Below are positions 37,845-48,077 of a stretch of DNA of 64,000 bases, piece by piece. Each line of letters begins with the position of its first letter. Positions within the stretch are counted from its first letter, which is position 1. Source of the DNA: Parapedobacter luteus (GTDB lineage Bacteria > Bacteroidota > Bacteroidia > Sphingobacteriales > Sphingobacteriaceae); contig NZ_FUYS01000015.1 in NCBI RefSeq assembly GCF_900168055.1, positions 1-64,000 on the forward strand, in the 5' to 3' direction. The notes beneath the pieces were generated by a model that was not told the origin of the DNA, did no database searches, and was given only the letters and a program-made list of their open reading frames with translations. Made by a program: the position numbers and the translations under genes.

Positions 37845-39296
37845 TTAATACCCAGGGTTCTGAGGCAAATCCGGATTTAACAGAATTTGCGAATTTGGAA
37901 TTCCAGCAAGCATGCGATGATGATCATGGGCCAGAAAACCTACACCACCGATTACAGCTGCAGATTTTGTCACACCATTCCCCCAACGCTTGAGATCAAA
38001 GAAGCGGACTCCCTCGAAATGAAGCTCCCGATTACGTTCATCTTTGATATAATCGACAATCCGAACATCTGTCGGCACGACATCCACGGATGCATTCCGC
38101 GCCATCCTTAATTGCACAATCAGTTCCGCAGCGGCACTGTATTGACCCAACGCAGCTAACGCCTCGGCCTTCATGAGCAATACATCGCTGTAGCGTACAA
38201 TAATCAAATGGTCTGCATACAATCCTGCCGCACCATTGTATTTGTTAGACCAATAATACTGCGGATGCCGATCGTCTACATAAATGAGTCCCAAGCGGCT
38301 GTCTCCCTCCTCGAACGAATTGTATAACTCCGGGCTGATCGTCTGCCCGCCAAACGTAGAAATGCCGTTCCAAAGCGGGGCATGCGTATAGGAGTATAGC
38401 GAGTTATTTGATCCAAGGGATTGAGTGCTCCAATCCATCCACAGTTGGGTGAAAGCCTCGGGGTTCATTTCCGAGGTAAAGGCAGCGACAATATCATCGG
38501 TCAACGTCGCCGAACTGTTTGCAAATGCCGCGTCGAAATCATCAATGGCCTGCTGATACCTCTCCCAATACAGGTAAAGTGTACCCCTAAGTGCGTAAGC
38601 AGTGCCCAATGTAAAATAACGGACAGGATTGCTGGGAGTTGATGCGTTGGCGAAAAGGGAAATTGCTTCGGTCAGATCGCTCTCAATCTGCGTATAGGTC
38701 TCGATAATCGACGACCGGCTCATCGGTTGGGCATCAGCAAAACTACCTGTGGGAGTCAACCTCAAAACAGCCGATCTATCAAAACCAGCCCCCGCACCAG
38801 TGGTAGGAATTTTATTGGGCTCGTAGCCGTACACGCGGGCAAGATTGAAATAAGTGAGTGCACGTATCGTATAAGCCTGCGCCAGAATACTGTTTCGCGT
38901 AGGCTCCTGAGATGGCGTGACAGGTAAGCCCGGTGTCTTATCCAGCACCTCGTTCACATCATTAATGACGTTATAGCTCTGTGCCCAAATATTGTAATGC
39001 GCTCCCTGATCATTCCGATTAACGGTATTCCACCGTTGGCCAGCCAAATCCGCATCGGTCACAATGTTATCCGCGAGCGCATCCCCCATGAGCTTCAAAT
39101 CTCGTCCGTAGAGTTGACCGTCACCTCCCCTAATCAACCTATTGTATGCAGAATTCAATACAGACTGTGCTGCATCAATGTCAGTGAATACGGCACTGGC
39201 AGAGAGATTGTTTTGCGGATCTACTTCAATCAAGCTTTCACACGAGGAAAATACAATCCCAAAAACCGCTAGATATATTAAAGTTCTCTTTTTCAT
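37845..39296 (-). CDS. SusD/RagB-family nutrient-binding lipoprotein (second pair)
   Basis: 483 residues. Lipobox FSSC with Cys19, followed by ESLIEVDPQNNLSA, a typical SusD start. The N-terminal half has TPR-like helices (ALRGTLYLYWERYQQAIDDF), and the C-terminal part has RYSDVLLMKAEALAALGQYSAA-type and DERNRELHFEGVRFFDLKRWG-type segments, the strongest family signatures (each longer than quoted here). It follows the frameshifted susC by 11 bases. Without a working SusC partner its function may be lost or served by another SusC. Confidence 0.95.
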   Translation of the reverse strand: MKKRTLIYLAVFGIVFSSCESLIEVDPQNNLSASAVFTDIDAAQSVLNSAYNRLIRGGDGQLYGRDLKLMGDALADNIVTDADLAGQRWNTVNRNDQGAHYNIWAQSYNVINDVNEVLDKTPGLPVTPSQEPTRNSILAQAYTIRALTYFNLARVYGYEPNKIPTTGAGAGFDRSAVLRLTPTGSFADAQPMSRSSIIETYTQIESDLTEAISLFANASTPSNPVRYFTLGTAYALRGTLYLYWERYQQAIDDFDAAFANSSATLTDDIVAAFTSEMNPEAFTQLWMDWSTQSLGSNNSLYSYTHAPLWNGISTFGGQTISPELYNSFEEGDSRLGLIYVDDRHPQYYWSNKYNGAAGLYADHLIIVRYSDVLLMKAEALAALGQYSAAAELIVQLRMARNASVDVVPTDVRIVDYIKDERNRELHFEGVRFFDLKRWGNGVTKSAAVIGGVGFLAHDHHRMLAGIPNSQILLNPDLPQNPGY

Positions 39297-39307
39297 ATGT
39301 CGCCAAT

Positions 39308-42300
39308 TTAAAATGTGATGTTTGCCCCAAAAGTAAATGTGCGTGGGTGGGGATAAACGTTCATGCTATTATTCGTTGCAGTGTTTTCCGGGTCTTCGCC
39401 GGTATATTTCGTGATAGTCCAAAGATTCATCCCTTGAGCAAACAAACGGACGCTCTGGATACCGGTACCGGACAGCACCGAAGACGGCAAACTGTAACCA
39501 AATGTCAATTGCTTTAAGCGGATATACGAAGCGTCCTGCAGCCATCGCGATGAAAAGGTCGTAATGGCTACGCTTCCGGGCTCAGCACCGTTATAAAATG
39601 GTCGAGGCACACCAGTAATGTCACCAGGCTGGGACCAAGCGTCATACAACTGGCTTTTCAGTTGATTGTACCCGTATGCGCCGGATAATTCCAGCGGGTA
39701 ATTCATATCCGTCCACGCCATATTCCCATACTGATACTGGAATAGCACGTCGAGAGAAAACCCTTTATAACTAAATGTATTGGTCCAACCGCCGAAGAAA
39801 TCAGGGTCGTAACTTCCGTATGCACGACGGTCATCTGCTGAAATTGGGGAATACGTGATATTTCCATTGATGTCGTAATACATTGCCCTGCCGTCAGCAG
39901 GATTCACACCCGCCCAGGGAATGGTATACACTTGATTCAGTTTCTTTCCTACTGTGTACCGTCCGTCATTGATCTGCGGGTTTCCGTCACGATCCAACGC
40001 CGCATCCTCATTTAATTCAAGGAGTTTGTTATCTATAAGGGCTATATTGAATGATGAAGTCCATTTAAAACCGCCGGCATCAACAGGCACACCCCCCAAT
40101 TCCAAATCAATACCCTCCATTCTAGCCCGCCCCGCATTGACCGTGATACTGCCGTACCCAGAATCTTGGGGAATTTGTTGAGATAGCAACATTTGGTTGC
40201 GGTGGTTGCGGTAGATATCAAACGAACCAAAAAGCCGATTACGGAATAGCCCGAAGTCCAAACCCAGATTGATGGACTCTACCTCCTCCCAGGTCAGATC
40301 AGCAATTCCAATTTGGTCAGGACGCAAAGTAGGCTGCCCATTGTAAGCAGCGCCAGCACCTGGTGAACTAAATAGGGTCATGGCCGCGAAATTGCCAATA
40401 CCGCTTTGATCCCCTGTTACGCCGTAGCTTGCCCGTAACTTTAATTCGTTCACAAACCGTACGTCAGACAGGAAATTCTCCTCAGAAAGTCTCCAACCCC
40501 CGGACAACCCGTAGAATAAACCAAACTTGTTATCTGCGCCAAACCGCGAGGAACCGTCATAACGTACGTTGCCCGAAAGCAGATATTTGCCCTGATAGTC
40601 ATAATTCACATTTCCGATTACACTAGCCAACTTGAATCCAGTGAATGTCGAACCATAGCCCGTATTCGTGGAAGCTTGGCTGATCAAGCGCAACATAGTA
40701 TTTGGAAAGCCCTGGGCAGATGCGCTTAACACCCTTTGCGTATAATCACGATATTCCACCCCTGCCATTGCGCTGAAGTTATGATCTGCCCCGAACACCG
40801 TATTGTAGTTTGCCGTCAAACTCGTGTTCCAGTTCAATGTCCGATAATAGTTTTCTGCCCCAGTACCACCGGTACCGGCGTACGCGGGAATACTTGAAGG
40901 CCGATAATTGAAGTTCCGTGCATCAGTAAAATCAACACCCCCATAAGCCCGGACACGCAACCCTGGAATAATGTCATAGTTCAGTGCAATTGTACTAATT
41001 GTTCCATAAGTATTCGTTTCTCGATCTTCTTCATGCAGCACTTGCACAATATTATAACCGTAACCATTAATCAGGTCGTTGTTCCATCCACCTTCTTCGT
41101 CATAGATCGGATTAAGTGTCGGCACCAACAAGGCTCCTGTAAAGGGTGTATTGGTGTAAAACCCATTTCCATGAGCAGGGCCTCGGGAAATTGTATTGTG
41201 AAGGTTTATGCGAGTCTCAATCGAAAACTTATCAGACGCACGATGCTCCAAGTTCGCTCGAAGGTTTCCTCGTGTAAAATCTGACCCGATATTCGTTCCT
41301 TCAGTTTTATTATACCCACCGCCGATAAAAAAGCTTGTTTTTTCACTGCCTCCTGAAAAAGAGATGTTATATTGCCCCATGTTGCCCTTCCGAAATACGG
41401 CATCATACCAGTTTATATTTGGAATACTTGCGGGATCTGGGTTGTTCGGAGATCCGTAAAGCCTATTGTTCCATGCACGTGTACCATTTTCGCCATTCCC
41501 AGACACTACTAGGTATTGGTTATAGTATGCTTGCCGGTATATCTCATAATACTCTGGACCTGTGGCTAAATCATAGGGATTTGGATTTTCCTGGAAACCC
41601 TGCTGAATATCCACTTTAATAACAGTCCTTCCAGCTTTACCCTTTTTGGTGGTGACAAGCACTACCCCGTTAGCGGCCTGCGCACCGTAAATCGAAGCTG
41701 TTGCAGCATCCTTCAGGACCTGGATAGATTCGATATCCTCCTGATTAATAAATGAAAATAGATTTTGAGTGGTTTGGGTTGACAATCCCCCCGGATTCAT
41801 CTGCACACCATCGATGATATACAAGGGTTGCGCACTTCCATTTACCGAAACAGCACCACGGATATTAACATTCAACCCGCCCCCTGGTTGCCCTCCATTA
41901 GACGTGACCTGAACGCCGCCCAACCGGCCCTGCATTGCCCTGTCAAAAGACTGCGTCGGCAGGTTTTCAATTTCTCCGCCCGACAAGACCGATACCGACC
42001 CTGTCAAACTTTGCTTTTTCAACTCCTGACCATAACCGGTAACAATCACTTCTGTTAATACAGAAGCGTCTTCTGATAACCTGACATTAATTACGTCGCC
42101 TGAGCCTATAGGCACCTCCTGCTCGGCATAACCGATTGAACGAAAAATCAATGCTGTAGCCCCACTTGGAATAGCAATCGAGTAATTGCCCTTCCACATC
42201 GGTTTGGACGCCAATTTGTACATCCTTTACAATGACCGAAACACCTGGAATTGGGCTTCCGTCCCCAGCTGAAGTCACTGAACCGCTGATTCTTCTGTCT

Positions 42301-42365
42301 TGGGCGTATAGTGCTCCACCGAACAATGTCGCCAACATAAAGAAACATAGTAATTTTTGTTTCAT
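39308..42365 (-). pseudogene. SusC/RagA-family TonB-linked transporter with a frameshift (second pair)
   Basis: The ATG at 42365 opens a signal peptide (MKQKLLCFFMLATLFGGALY) and the start of a carboxypeptidase-regulatory-like domain. That frame is lost after QTDVEG, and the rest (NYSIAIPSGATALIF onward, about 960 residues with TonB box, plug and barrel to the end FTFGANITF) continues in another frame. The total of 3058 bases is one more than a multiple of three. Removing one base of the GGG at 42189-42191 (minus strand) restores a 1018-residue SusC. It may be a true mutation or a sequencing error. The downstream susD and lipoprotein genes are intact. Confidence 0.9.
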
Positions 42366-42641
42366 TCTAATGGATTTGATTAATTAATAAATAAACAGTT
42401 CACTTACCCAGAAATTGGATTTCTTATTTATCTTAGGCTTTGGATTACTATGAACAATTCGATAATGTGTTTGTGTTAGATTAAGAGACATGACAGTCCA
42501 GCCGTTGACTAACGACTTACTATAAAATGTCACGAGCAGTATGGATGATTTTCAAGTAACTTTTTTACATAAGCAACATAATTAATGATTAATAAATTCA
42601 AAACATCAACATACCCAAGCGTAATGTCAATTAATATATGC
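42366..42641. other. Untranslated leader region of the second susC
   Basis: About 275 bases between the predicted transcription start and the susC ATG, with no gene on either strand. No known riboswitch was recognised. Like the first susC leader it is long for a Bacteroidota mRNA. Confidence 0.5.
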
Positions 42642-42673
42642 CAAATGTAAATTAATATTTTACAAAAAGCAAA
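42642..42673 (-). promoter_or_regulatory. Promoter of the second susCD operon
   Basis: On the minus strand TTTG (42673-42670), 20-base spacer, TACATTTG (42649-42642). The flank CAAATGTAAATnAAT is shared with the first susC promoter. The predicted leader is about 270 bases. Confidence 0.7.
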
Positions 42674-42737
42674 ATAATATGACATTTTATCTTAAAAAGA
42701 CATCATTTTATCAATGCATAATTAACAAAAAGCAAGA

Positions 42738-42745
42738 TATTTTTG
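42738..42745 (+). promoter_or_regulatory. Candidate -7 box directly before the helix-turn-helix gene
   Basis: TATTTTTG matches TAnnTTTG and ends four bases before the ATG, which would make the transcript leaderless. No -33 box is obvious. Confidence 0.45.
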
Positions 42746-42749
42746 CGAT

Positions 42750-43127
42750 ATGGCCAAAATAAACACAAAAACACTGGGGGAGATCATCAAAGAGACGATG
42801 AAAGAGCGGGGAATCAAGGGATCGGTTGTGGCCAGAAAGATGAACGTGTCAAGGCAAACGATCAATCAAATCGATCTGCGCAAAAAATTTGACATCGAGT
42901 TTCTCCAGAGCTTCAAGGAAGCCTCCGGGCTGGATTTTACTAAGCATGCCTTTGATGACGTGATGGATAAGATGCCGGAGGAGCAAAAGGTCAAATACTT
43001 GGGTCAGCAACCCAAAATAACTGTCAACATCAGCATCTCTGCCAATAAAGAAAGCCTTGAAAACCTGCCCACCTTTATCAAGCAAGTAGAAGACCTTGGA
43101 AAACGCTACGGGTTTGAACTTGTTTAA
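42750..43127 (+). CDS. Small helix-turn-helix DNA-binding protein (XRE-like)
   Basis: 125 residues. An N-terminal XRE-type helix-turn-helix is visible (about 8-60): LGEIIKETMKERGIKGSVVA, then RKMNVSRQTINQIDLRK. The C-terminal half (PKITVNISISANKESLENLP) looks like a small beta-alpha domain, perhaps for dimerisation. It is divergent from the second susC operon and could regulate it, but such proteins are also found without a linked target. Its stop overlaps the serS stop (TTAA). Confidence 0.7.
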   Translation: MAKINTKTLGEIIKETMKERGIKGSVVARKMNVSRQTINQIDLRKKFDIEFLQSFKEASGLDFTKHAFDDVMDKMPEEQKVKYLGQQPKITVNISISANKESLENLPTFIKQVEDLGKRYGFELV

Positions 43128-44395
43128 TCAATCCACTCAAATCCGGTATAAGGCACCAACACTTCCGGTATTTTAATCCCCCTGTCCGTTTGGTTGTCTT
43201 CCAAAATACACGCCAATATACGGGGTAAGGCCAATGCACTGCCATTAAGCGTATGCGCCAATTGCATTTTACCGTTTTCACCCTTGAAGCGTACTTTCAG
43301 CCGATTGCTTTGGTAGGTTTCGAAGTTGGAAACGGAAGACACCTCCAACCAGCGCTTTTGGGCTGCGCTCCATACTTCCATATCATAGGTAAGTGCAGAC
43401 GTGAAGCCCATATCCCCGCCGCAAAGGCGCAGTACCCGATACGGGAGGTTCAGCGCTTGTAGCAGCGACTGCACATACGTGCTCATGGTTTCCAGCACCT
43501 CGTACGATGTATCGGGATGCACGAGCTGTACGACCTCCACCTTATCAAATTGGTGCAGGCGGTTTAATCCGCGCACATGCGCACCATATGATCCGGCTTC
43601 CCGCCGGAAACAGGGCGTATAGGCCGTGAGTTTTATGGGAAAATCGGTTTCCTTCACTATGGTATCACGGTAAAGGTTTGTCAACGGTACTTCGGCGGTA
43701 GGGATCAGGTAAAGATTGTCGATACCGACGTGGTACATCTGCCCTTCTTTGTCGGGCAACTGGCCCGTACCAAACCCGGAAGCTTCATTGATTAAAATCG
43801 GCGGCTGTACTTCCCGGTATCCAGCTTTTTCGGCCTGGTCAAGGAAGAAATTAATCATCGCACGCTGCAGACGGGCACCTTTGCCTTTATACACCGGGAA
43901 GCCAGACCCCGAGACTTTGGTACCGAGTTCGAAATCGATGATATCGTATTTTGTGGCAAGTTCCCAGTGCGGCAGGGCATTGTCCGGTAATTCAGGACGG
44001 TGGCCGTGCTCCAGCACCACCTCGTTGTCTTCCGCTCCGGCACCTCTGGGCACGGTGTGGTGCGGCAGGTTAGGCAGGAGTACCAGCTTTTCGTAAAGGT
44101 CGGCCTCAACTAACGCTTGCTCATCGGCCAGCTTTTTCTGCTGTTCCTTATACCCGCCGGAGCGTGCTTTGATAGCTTCCGCTTCGTCGCGTTTCCCTTG
44201 GCGCATCAACTCGCCGATTTGCCGTGCCGCAGCATTAGCTTCCGCTGCAAGGGCATCAGATTCAGTCTGGATTTCCCTGCGCCGTTCATCCAGCGCAATC
44301 ACTTCATCCACCAGTTCCAATGCTTTGAAATTCCGGAGAGCCAGGCGTTCAATCACCTGATCGCGGTTTTCACGAATATAATTAACTTGCAACAT
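43124..44395 (-). CDS. serS: Seryl-tRNA synthetase
   Basis: Charges tRNA-Ser. 423 residues. The N-terminal tRNA-binding coiled coil (about 25-105) is rich in Glu, Ala, Lys and Arg. The class II core shows motif 2 around TPCFRREAGSYG and motif 3 near NGSALALPRILACILE; the IPTAEVPLTNL segment is typical of SerRS. The ATG at 44395 begins MLQVNYIRENRDQVIERL, as in relatives. Convergent with the HTH gene with a four-base overlap. Confidence 0.97.
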   Translation of the reverse strand: MLQVNYIRENRDQVIERLALRNFKALELVDEVIALDERRREIQTESDALAAEANAAARQIGELMRQGKRDEAEAIKARSGGYKEQQKKLADEQALVEADLYEKLVLLPNLPHHTVPRGAGAEDNEVVLEHGHRPELPDNALPHWELATKYDIIDFELGTKVSGSGFPVYKGKGARLQRAMINFFLDQAEKAGYREVQPPILINEASGFGTGQLPDKEGQMYHVGIDNLYLIPTAEVPLTNLYRDTIVKETDFPIKLTAYTPCFRREAGSYGAHVRGLNRLHQFDKVEVVQLVHPDTSYEVLETMSTYVQSLLQALNLPYRVLRLCGGDMGFTSALTYDMEVWSAAQKRWLEVSSVSNFETYQSNRLKVRFKGENGKMQLAHTLNGSALALPRILACILEDNQTDRGIKIPEVLVPYTGFEWID

Positions 44396-44595
44396 ACGCT
44401 AAAATAGTTATTGATTCATTATTTGTTCTTTAACGGCGTCGATGAGATCGCTTCGCTAAGTTTGTTTTCTAATGGCGATAAGACCGCCATGATCTTCGGC
44501 CTTCAAGGGCATGCAAGCTCGGCTTGACTATTCTTTGTTTGATTTTTGCAAATCATGACGGTTTCGCTTATTTTGCAGCGGCAAAAATAATAAAA

Positions 44596-45261
44596 ATGCT
44601 TTACCTCGTCCCCACTCCTATCGGTAATCTTGAAGATATGACCTTACGGGCCATACGTGTCTTGAAAGATGCCGATGTCATCCTCGCGGAAGACACCCGC
44701 ACCAGCGCACCACTGCTCAAGCATTTCGGCATCGAAAAAAAAGCATATGCCCATCATCAGCACAACGAGCATAAGGCTGTCAACGAGGTGATCCGCTTCT
44801 TAAGGGAAGGCCAAAACGTGGCACTGATTTCTGATGCCGGTACGCCTGCGATATCTGACCCCGGTTTCTTACTGGTGCGTGAGGCTATTAAATCGGGGAT
44901 TGCTGTACAGTGTCTACCGGGTGCTACGGCCTTTGTACCGGCTTTAGTGGCGTCCGGCTTGCCTTGCGACCGCTTTTGTTTCGAGGGATTCCTGCCGGTG
45001 AAAAAAGGCCGCCAAACCCGGCTGAAGGCGTTGGCAGGCGAAAGCCGTACCATGATCTTCTATGAATCGCCCCATCGGCTACTCAAAACGCTCCAGGAGT
45101 TTGCCGATGTATTCGGACCAGAAAGGCCGGCTTCCATATCACGTGAAATCAGCAAGGTCTACGAAGAAACGGTCCGGGGAACGTTCGCCGAGTTAATCAG
45201 CCACTTCCAAACGCATACGCTAAAAGGCGAATTTGTGGTATGTGTGCAGGGATTTGCTTAG
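44596..45261 (+). CDS. rsmI: 16S rRNA (cytidine-1402 2'-O) methyltransferase
   Basis: SAM-dependent enzyme of the tetrapyrrole-methylase fold that methylates C1402 of 16S rRNA. 221 residues, without the C-terminal extension of the longer enzymes (E. coli has 286). Motifs: LYLVPTPIGNLEDMTLRA at the start, ILAEDTRTSAPLLKHF, the SDAGTPAISDPG loop and a GFLPVKKGRQ segment. ATG at 44596 is chosen; upstream in-frame codons lack family similarity. Divergent from serS. Confidence 0.93.
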   Translation: MLYLVPTPIGNLEDMTLRAIRVLKDADVILAEDTRTSAPLLKHFGIEKKAYAHHQHNEHKAVNEVIRFLREGQNVALISDAGTPAISDPGFLLVREAIKSGIAVQCLPGATAFVPALVASGLPCDRFCFEGFLPVKKGRQTRLKALAGESRTMIFYESPHRLLKTLQEFADVFGPERPASISREISKVYEETVRGTFAELISHFQTHTLKGEFVVCVQGFA

Positions 45262-45285
45262 ATCTTTAGTATCTTAGCATCGCAA

Positions 45286-45846
45286 ATGAACATTGACCGA
45301 TATATCAACGACGGGCAGGATCCCAAAGTTGCCGAAAAACTGTTACTTAAATTGCAGGACATGCTTACTGCAGGCGAGCATATCCACTATATCGCTGTAC
45401 AGAAAATGCCGGCCGTGACCTTGTTTCCGGACAGCATAGCGGTGACGGACAGGCGCATTTTTTTCTGTAAATCCACCAAGCTGGGCTTGGCCACCGATTT
45501 TGAAATCTTCCAGTGGAATCATGTCCTGGACCTCTCCTTTAAAGAAGGTGTCTTAGGAGCTAAGGTCATCGTCAAACGCTCAGCAGGCGAAGAACCTTAC
45601 GTGATGGGATACATTCCCAAAAATCAGGCGCGCAAACTCTACCAATGGGGCAACGAGGCGCTTGAAAAACAACGTCGGCTGGAAAAGCAGGCCGACGAAG
45701 AACCTACATTGAAAATCATGCCTGTAAACGAACAGGAAGACGAGCTTACGCTAAAACTCAAAAAGCTGAAATCGCTATTTGAGCGGCAATTGATCACGCA
45801 AGCGGAATACGAAACCAAAAAAAACGAACTGTTATCCCAACTCTGA
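45286..45846 (+). CDS. PH-domain (bPH/YokE-like) protein with C-terminal SHOCT segment
   Basis: 186 residues, function unknown, no signal peptide. Residues about 15-125 resemble bacterial PH-like domains (AVTDRRIFFCKSTKL, then FQWNHVLDLSFKEG). The last 30 or so residues (LKKLKSLFERQLITQAEYE and following) match the SHOCT pattern, a short helical segment commonly at protein ends and thought to mediate oligomerisation. A Lys/Glu-rich linker joins them. It lies 24 bases after rsmI and two before lnt, so probably in one transcript with them. Confidence 0.7.
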   Translation: MNIDRYINDGQDPKVAEKLLLKLQDMLTAGEHIHYIAVQKMPAVTLFPDSIAVTDRRIFFCKSTKLGLATDFEIFQWNHVLDLSFKEGVLGAKVIVKRSAGEEPYVMGYIPKNQARKLYQWGNEALEKQRRLEKQADEEPTLKIMPVNEQEDELTLKLKKLKSLFERQLITQAEYETKKNELLSQL

Positions 45847-45848
45847 CT

Positions 45849-47468
45849 GTGAAAAAGAATTACTTGCTTGCCCTCCTGAGTGCCTTCCTATTATGGCTGG
45901 CTTGGCCCCCAGTCCCCTACACCGCTCCACTCCTCTGGGTGGCTTTTGTGCCCATCTTGCTGGCGCTGGAATCGGTGATGCGGAGCAATTACCGAAAAAA
46001 GGGAGCCAAGGTGTTTCTGCTTGCAGGGCTCATGGGCCTGGTATGGAACACGGCTTCCATCTATTGGGTATTCAACGCCATGAATGCCGTAATGCCAATA
46101 TATGCGGCAATGTTTGTCGCACTAATCCCCTTTGGGTTGGCCGCCGTGTTGATGGCGTTCGCCTTTCGCCTATATTACCAGCTGAGGAAACGCTATGCCA
46201 TCGGGTGGTCCTTAGCCGGATTGGCTTGCTTTTGGATAGCCTATGAATACCTGCATCAAACGTGGGATCTCGCCTTTCCGTGGATGACCTTGGGCAACGG
46301 ATTTGCCAACACCCACCAACTTGTGCAATGGTACGAATATAGTGGCGTATATGGCGGTACCGTATGGATTTTAGCCGTCAATATCGCGCTTTTTCTGGCG
46401 ATATTGTCCGCCCGTGATGGGTTTGCACCGGTGCGCCGCTATAGCTTGCTGGCAACAGCGGGTACCCTAATTATCCTTCCATCTGCGTGGTCGCTATGGC
46501 GTTATTCCACGTACGAAGAACGCGAAAACCCCTCGAATATCGTAGTCGTCCAGCCCAATATCGATCCATACGGCAAATTTGGTCCCATTCCACCGGCCGA
46601 ACAAATTGAAAACCTAATCCGCCTCTCGGAGTCCGTAGCCCAGCCGAATACCGAATTTTTTATATGGCCCGAAACGGCCATCGCAGCCCCAGACGGTTAT
46701 AATGAAGAAGAGTTCCTCCGACATCCTTTCTTCCTCCGTATACAAGACTTTCTCACCCACTATAAGAATGGAAACCTGCTATCTGGCATCGAGAGCTATT
46801 TGATATACAGCGGTCCGGAAACACCTACCGCGCGTGAATTCAGCGGTATATATTACGATGCGTTCAACGCTGCGATATTGGTCGAAAACTCGGCGAAATT
46901 ACAGTATTACCACAAGTCTAAGCTGGTACCCGGTGTGGAGCAGACTCCATTCGGCGGTGCGCTGGCGTTCATGAAGCCGCTCTTCAAGGCGTTTGGCGGC
47001 ACCACCGGCGGATATGGCCGCCAAGACAAACCCTCCGTTTTTTATTCACAAAGTGGTATTGGCGCGGCTCCGGTCATCTGCTACGAATCGATATGGGGAG
47101 ACTATGTCGCACAATACATCGAACAAGGCGCGCAGTTCATTGCGGTGATTACAAACGATGGCTGGTGGGGCGATACATCTGGCAAAGACCAGCACCTGGC
47201 TTATGCCAAACTGCGTGCCATCGAAACCCGGCGATGGGTAGCCCGATCGGCCAACACGGGCATTTCGGCATTCATCAATCAACGCGGCGATGTGGTGCAA
47301 AGAACGGAATGGTGGGTACCCGCCGCCCTCAAACAGGACATCAACCTCAACGAGGAGATCACATATTACGTGAAGGCAGGGGATTACCTCGCCTATGCCG
47401 GATGCGCAGGCAGCCTGGTATTTGCCTTATTGGCCTTGTCTACACGTTGGAAACGTCGTAATCAATAA
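45849..47468 (+). CDS. lnt: Apolipoprotein N-acyltransferase
   Basis: Adds the third acyl chain to lipoproteins in the inner membrane. 539 residues. About six N-terminal membrane helices (1-215) precede a nitrilase-type domain. Its catalytic triad can be placed: Glu in FIWPETAIAAP, Lys in YYHKSKLVPGVEQTPF, Cys in APVICYESIWG. The start is GTG at 45849 (MKKNYLLALLSAFLLWLAW); no in-frame ATG is nearby. It lies in a row rsmI-PH protein-lnt-ribE with gaps of 2-24 bases. Confidence 0.94.
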   Translation: MKKNYLLALLSAFLLWLAWPPVPYTAPLLWVAFVPILLALESVMRSNYRKKGAKVFLLAGLMGLVWNTASIYWVFNAMNAVMPIYAAMFVALIPFGLAAVLMAFAFRLYYQLRKRYAIGWSLAGLACFWIAYEYLHQTWDLAFPWMTLGNGFANTHQLVQWYEYSGVYGGTVWILAVNIALFLAILSARDGFAPVRRYSLLATAGTLIILPSAWSLWRYSTYEERENPSNIVVVQPNIDPYGKFGPIPPAEQIENLIRLSESVAQPNTEFFIWPETAIAAPDGYNEEEFLRHPFFLRIQDFLTHYKNGNLLSGIESYLIYSGPETPTAREFSGIYYDAFNAAILVENSAKLQYYHKSKLVPGVEQTPFGGALAFMKPLFKAFGGTTGGYGRQDKPSVFYSQSGIGAAPVICYESIWGDYVAQYIEQGAQFIAVITNDGWWGDTSGKDQHLAYAKLRAIETRRWVARSANTGISAFINQRGDVVQRTEWWVPAALKQDINLNEEITYYVKAGDYLAYAGCAGSLVFALLALSTRWKRRNQ

Positions 47469-47470
47469 TT

Positions 47471-48061
47471 ATGTTCACAGGCATCATCGAAACTATCGGT
47501 ACCGTAACCCACCTTCGGCAAGAAGCAGGAAACCTGCATATTACCGTTGCTTCCTCTCTATCTGACGAATTAAAAATCGATCAGAGCGTATCGCACAACG
47601 GCGTGTGCCTGACGGTAGTGGGGCTGTCGCCGGGCGAGCATACCGTCACAGCGATTGCCGAGACGCTGTCGAAAAGCAACCTCGGCACGCTGCGGGTAGG
47701 CAGCCTGGTCAACCTTGAACGCTGCACCCGGGTGGGCGACCGATTGGACGGCCATATCGTGCAGGGACACGTCGACCAGACCGCGCAGTGCCTCGCCGTG
47801 GAAGAACAACAAGGCAGCTGGCGCTATACATTCCGGTATAATGATGCGTCCGGCAACATTACCGTGGAAAAAGGCTCCATCACCGTCAATGGGATCAGCC
47901 TCACAGTCGTCGATTCCGAGCGCGACCAGTTTTCAGTCGCCATCATTCCTTACACCTACGAACACACCAACCTTAAACAGGTCAACGCAGGCGATACCGT
48001 CAACCTTGAATTTGATATTATCGGTAAGTACGTGGCACGTATGATGGAACTGCGGCGTTAA
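47471..48061 (+). CDS. ribE: Riboflavin synthase alpha chain
   Basis: Dismutates two 6,7-dimethyl-8-ribityllumazine molecules to riboflavin. 196 residues made of two lumazine-binding repeats: the N-terminal MFTGIIETIGTV with the VSHNGVCLTV block, and the second with HIVQGHVDQTA and VNGISLTVV. Length and start are normal. Two bases after lnt, so likely the last gene of that transcript. No FMN riboswitch is present here. Confidence 0.95.
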   Translation: MFTGIIETIGTVTHLRQEAGNLHITVASSLSDELKIDQSVSHNGVCLTVVGLSPGEHTVTAIAETLSKSNLGTLRVGSLVNLERCTRVGDRLDGHIVQGHVDQTAQCLAVEEQQGSWRYTFRYNDASGNITVEKGSITVNGISLTVVDSERDQFSVAIIPYTYEHTNLKQVNAGDTVNLEFDIIGKYVARMMELRR

Positions 48062-48077
48062 CGGCAACAGGTCTACA

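Noticed and set aside
42087-42365. A separate 92-residue small protein at the start of the second susC
   Set aside because: It is the signal peptide and first domain of SusC cut off by a frameshift; its last 35 or so residues are out-of-frame sequence.
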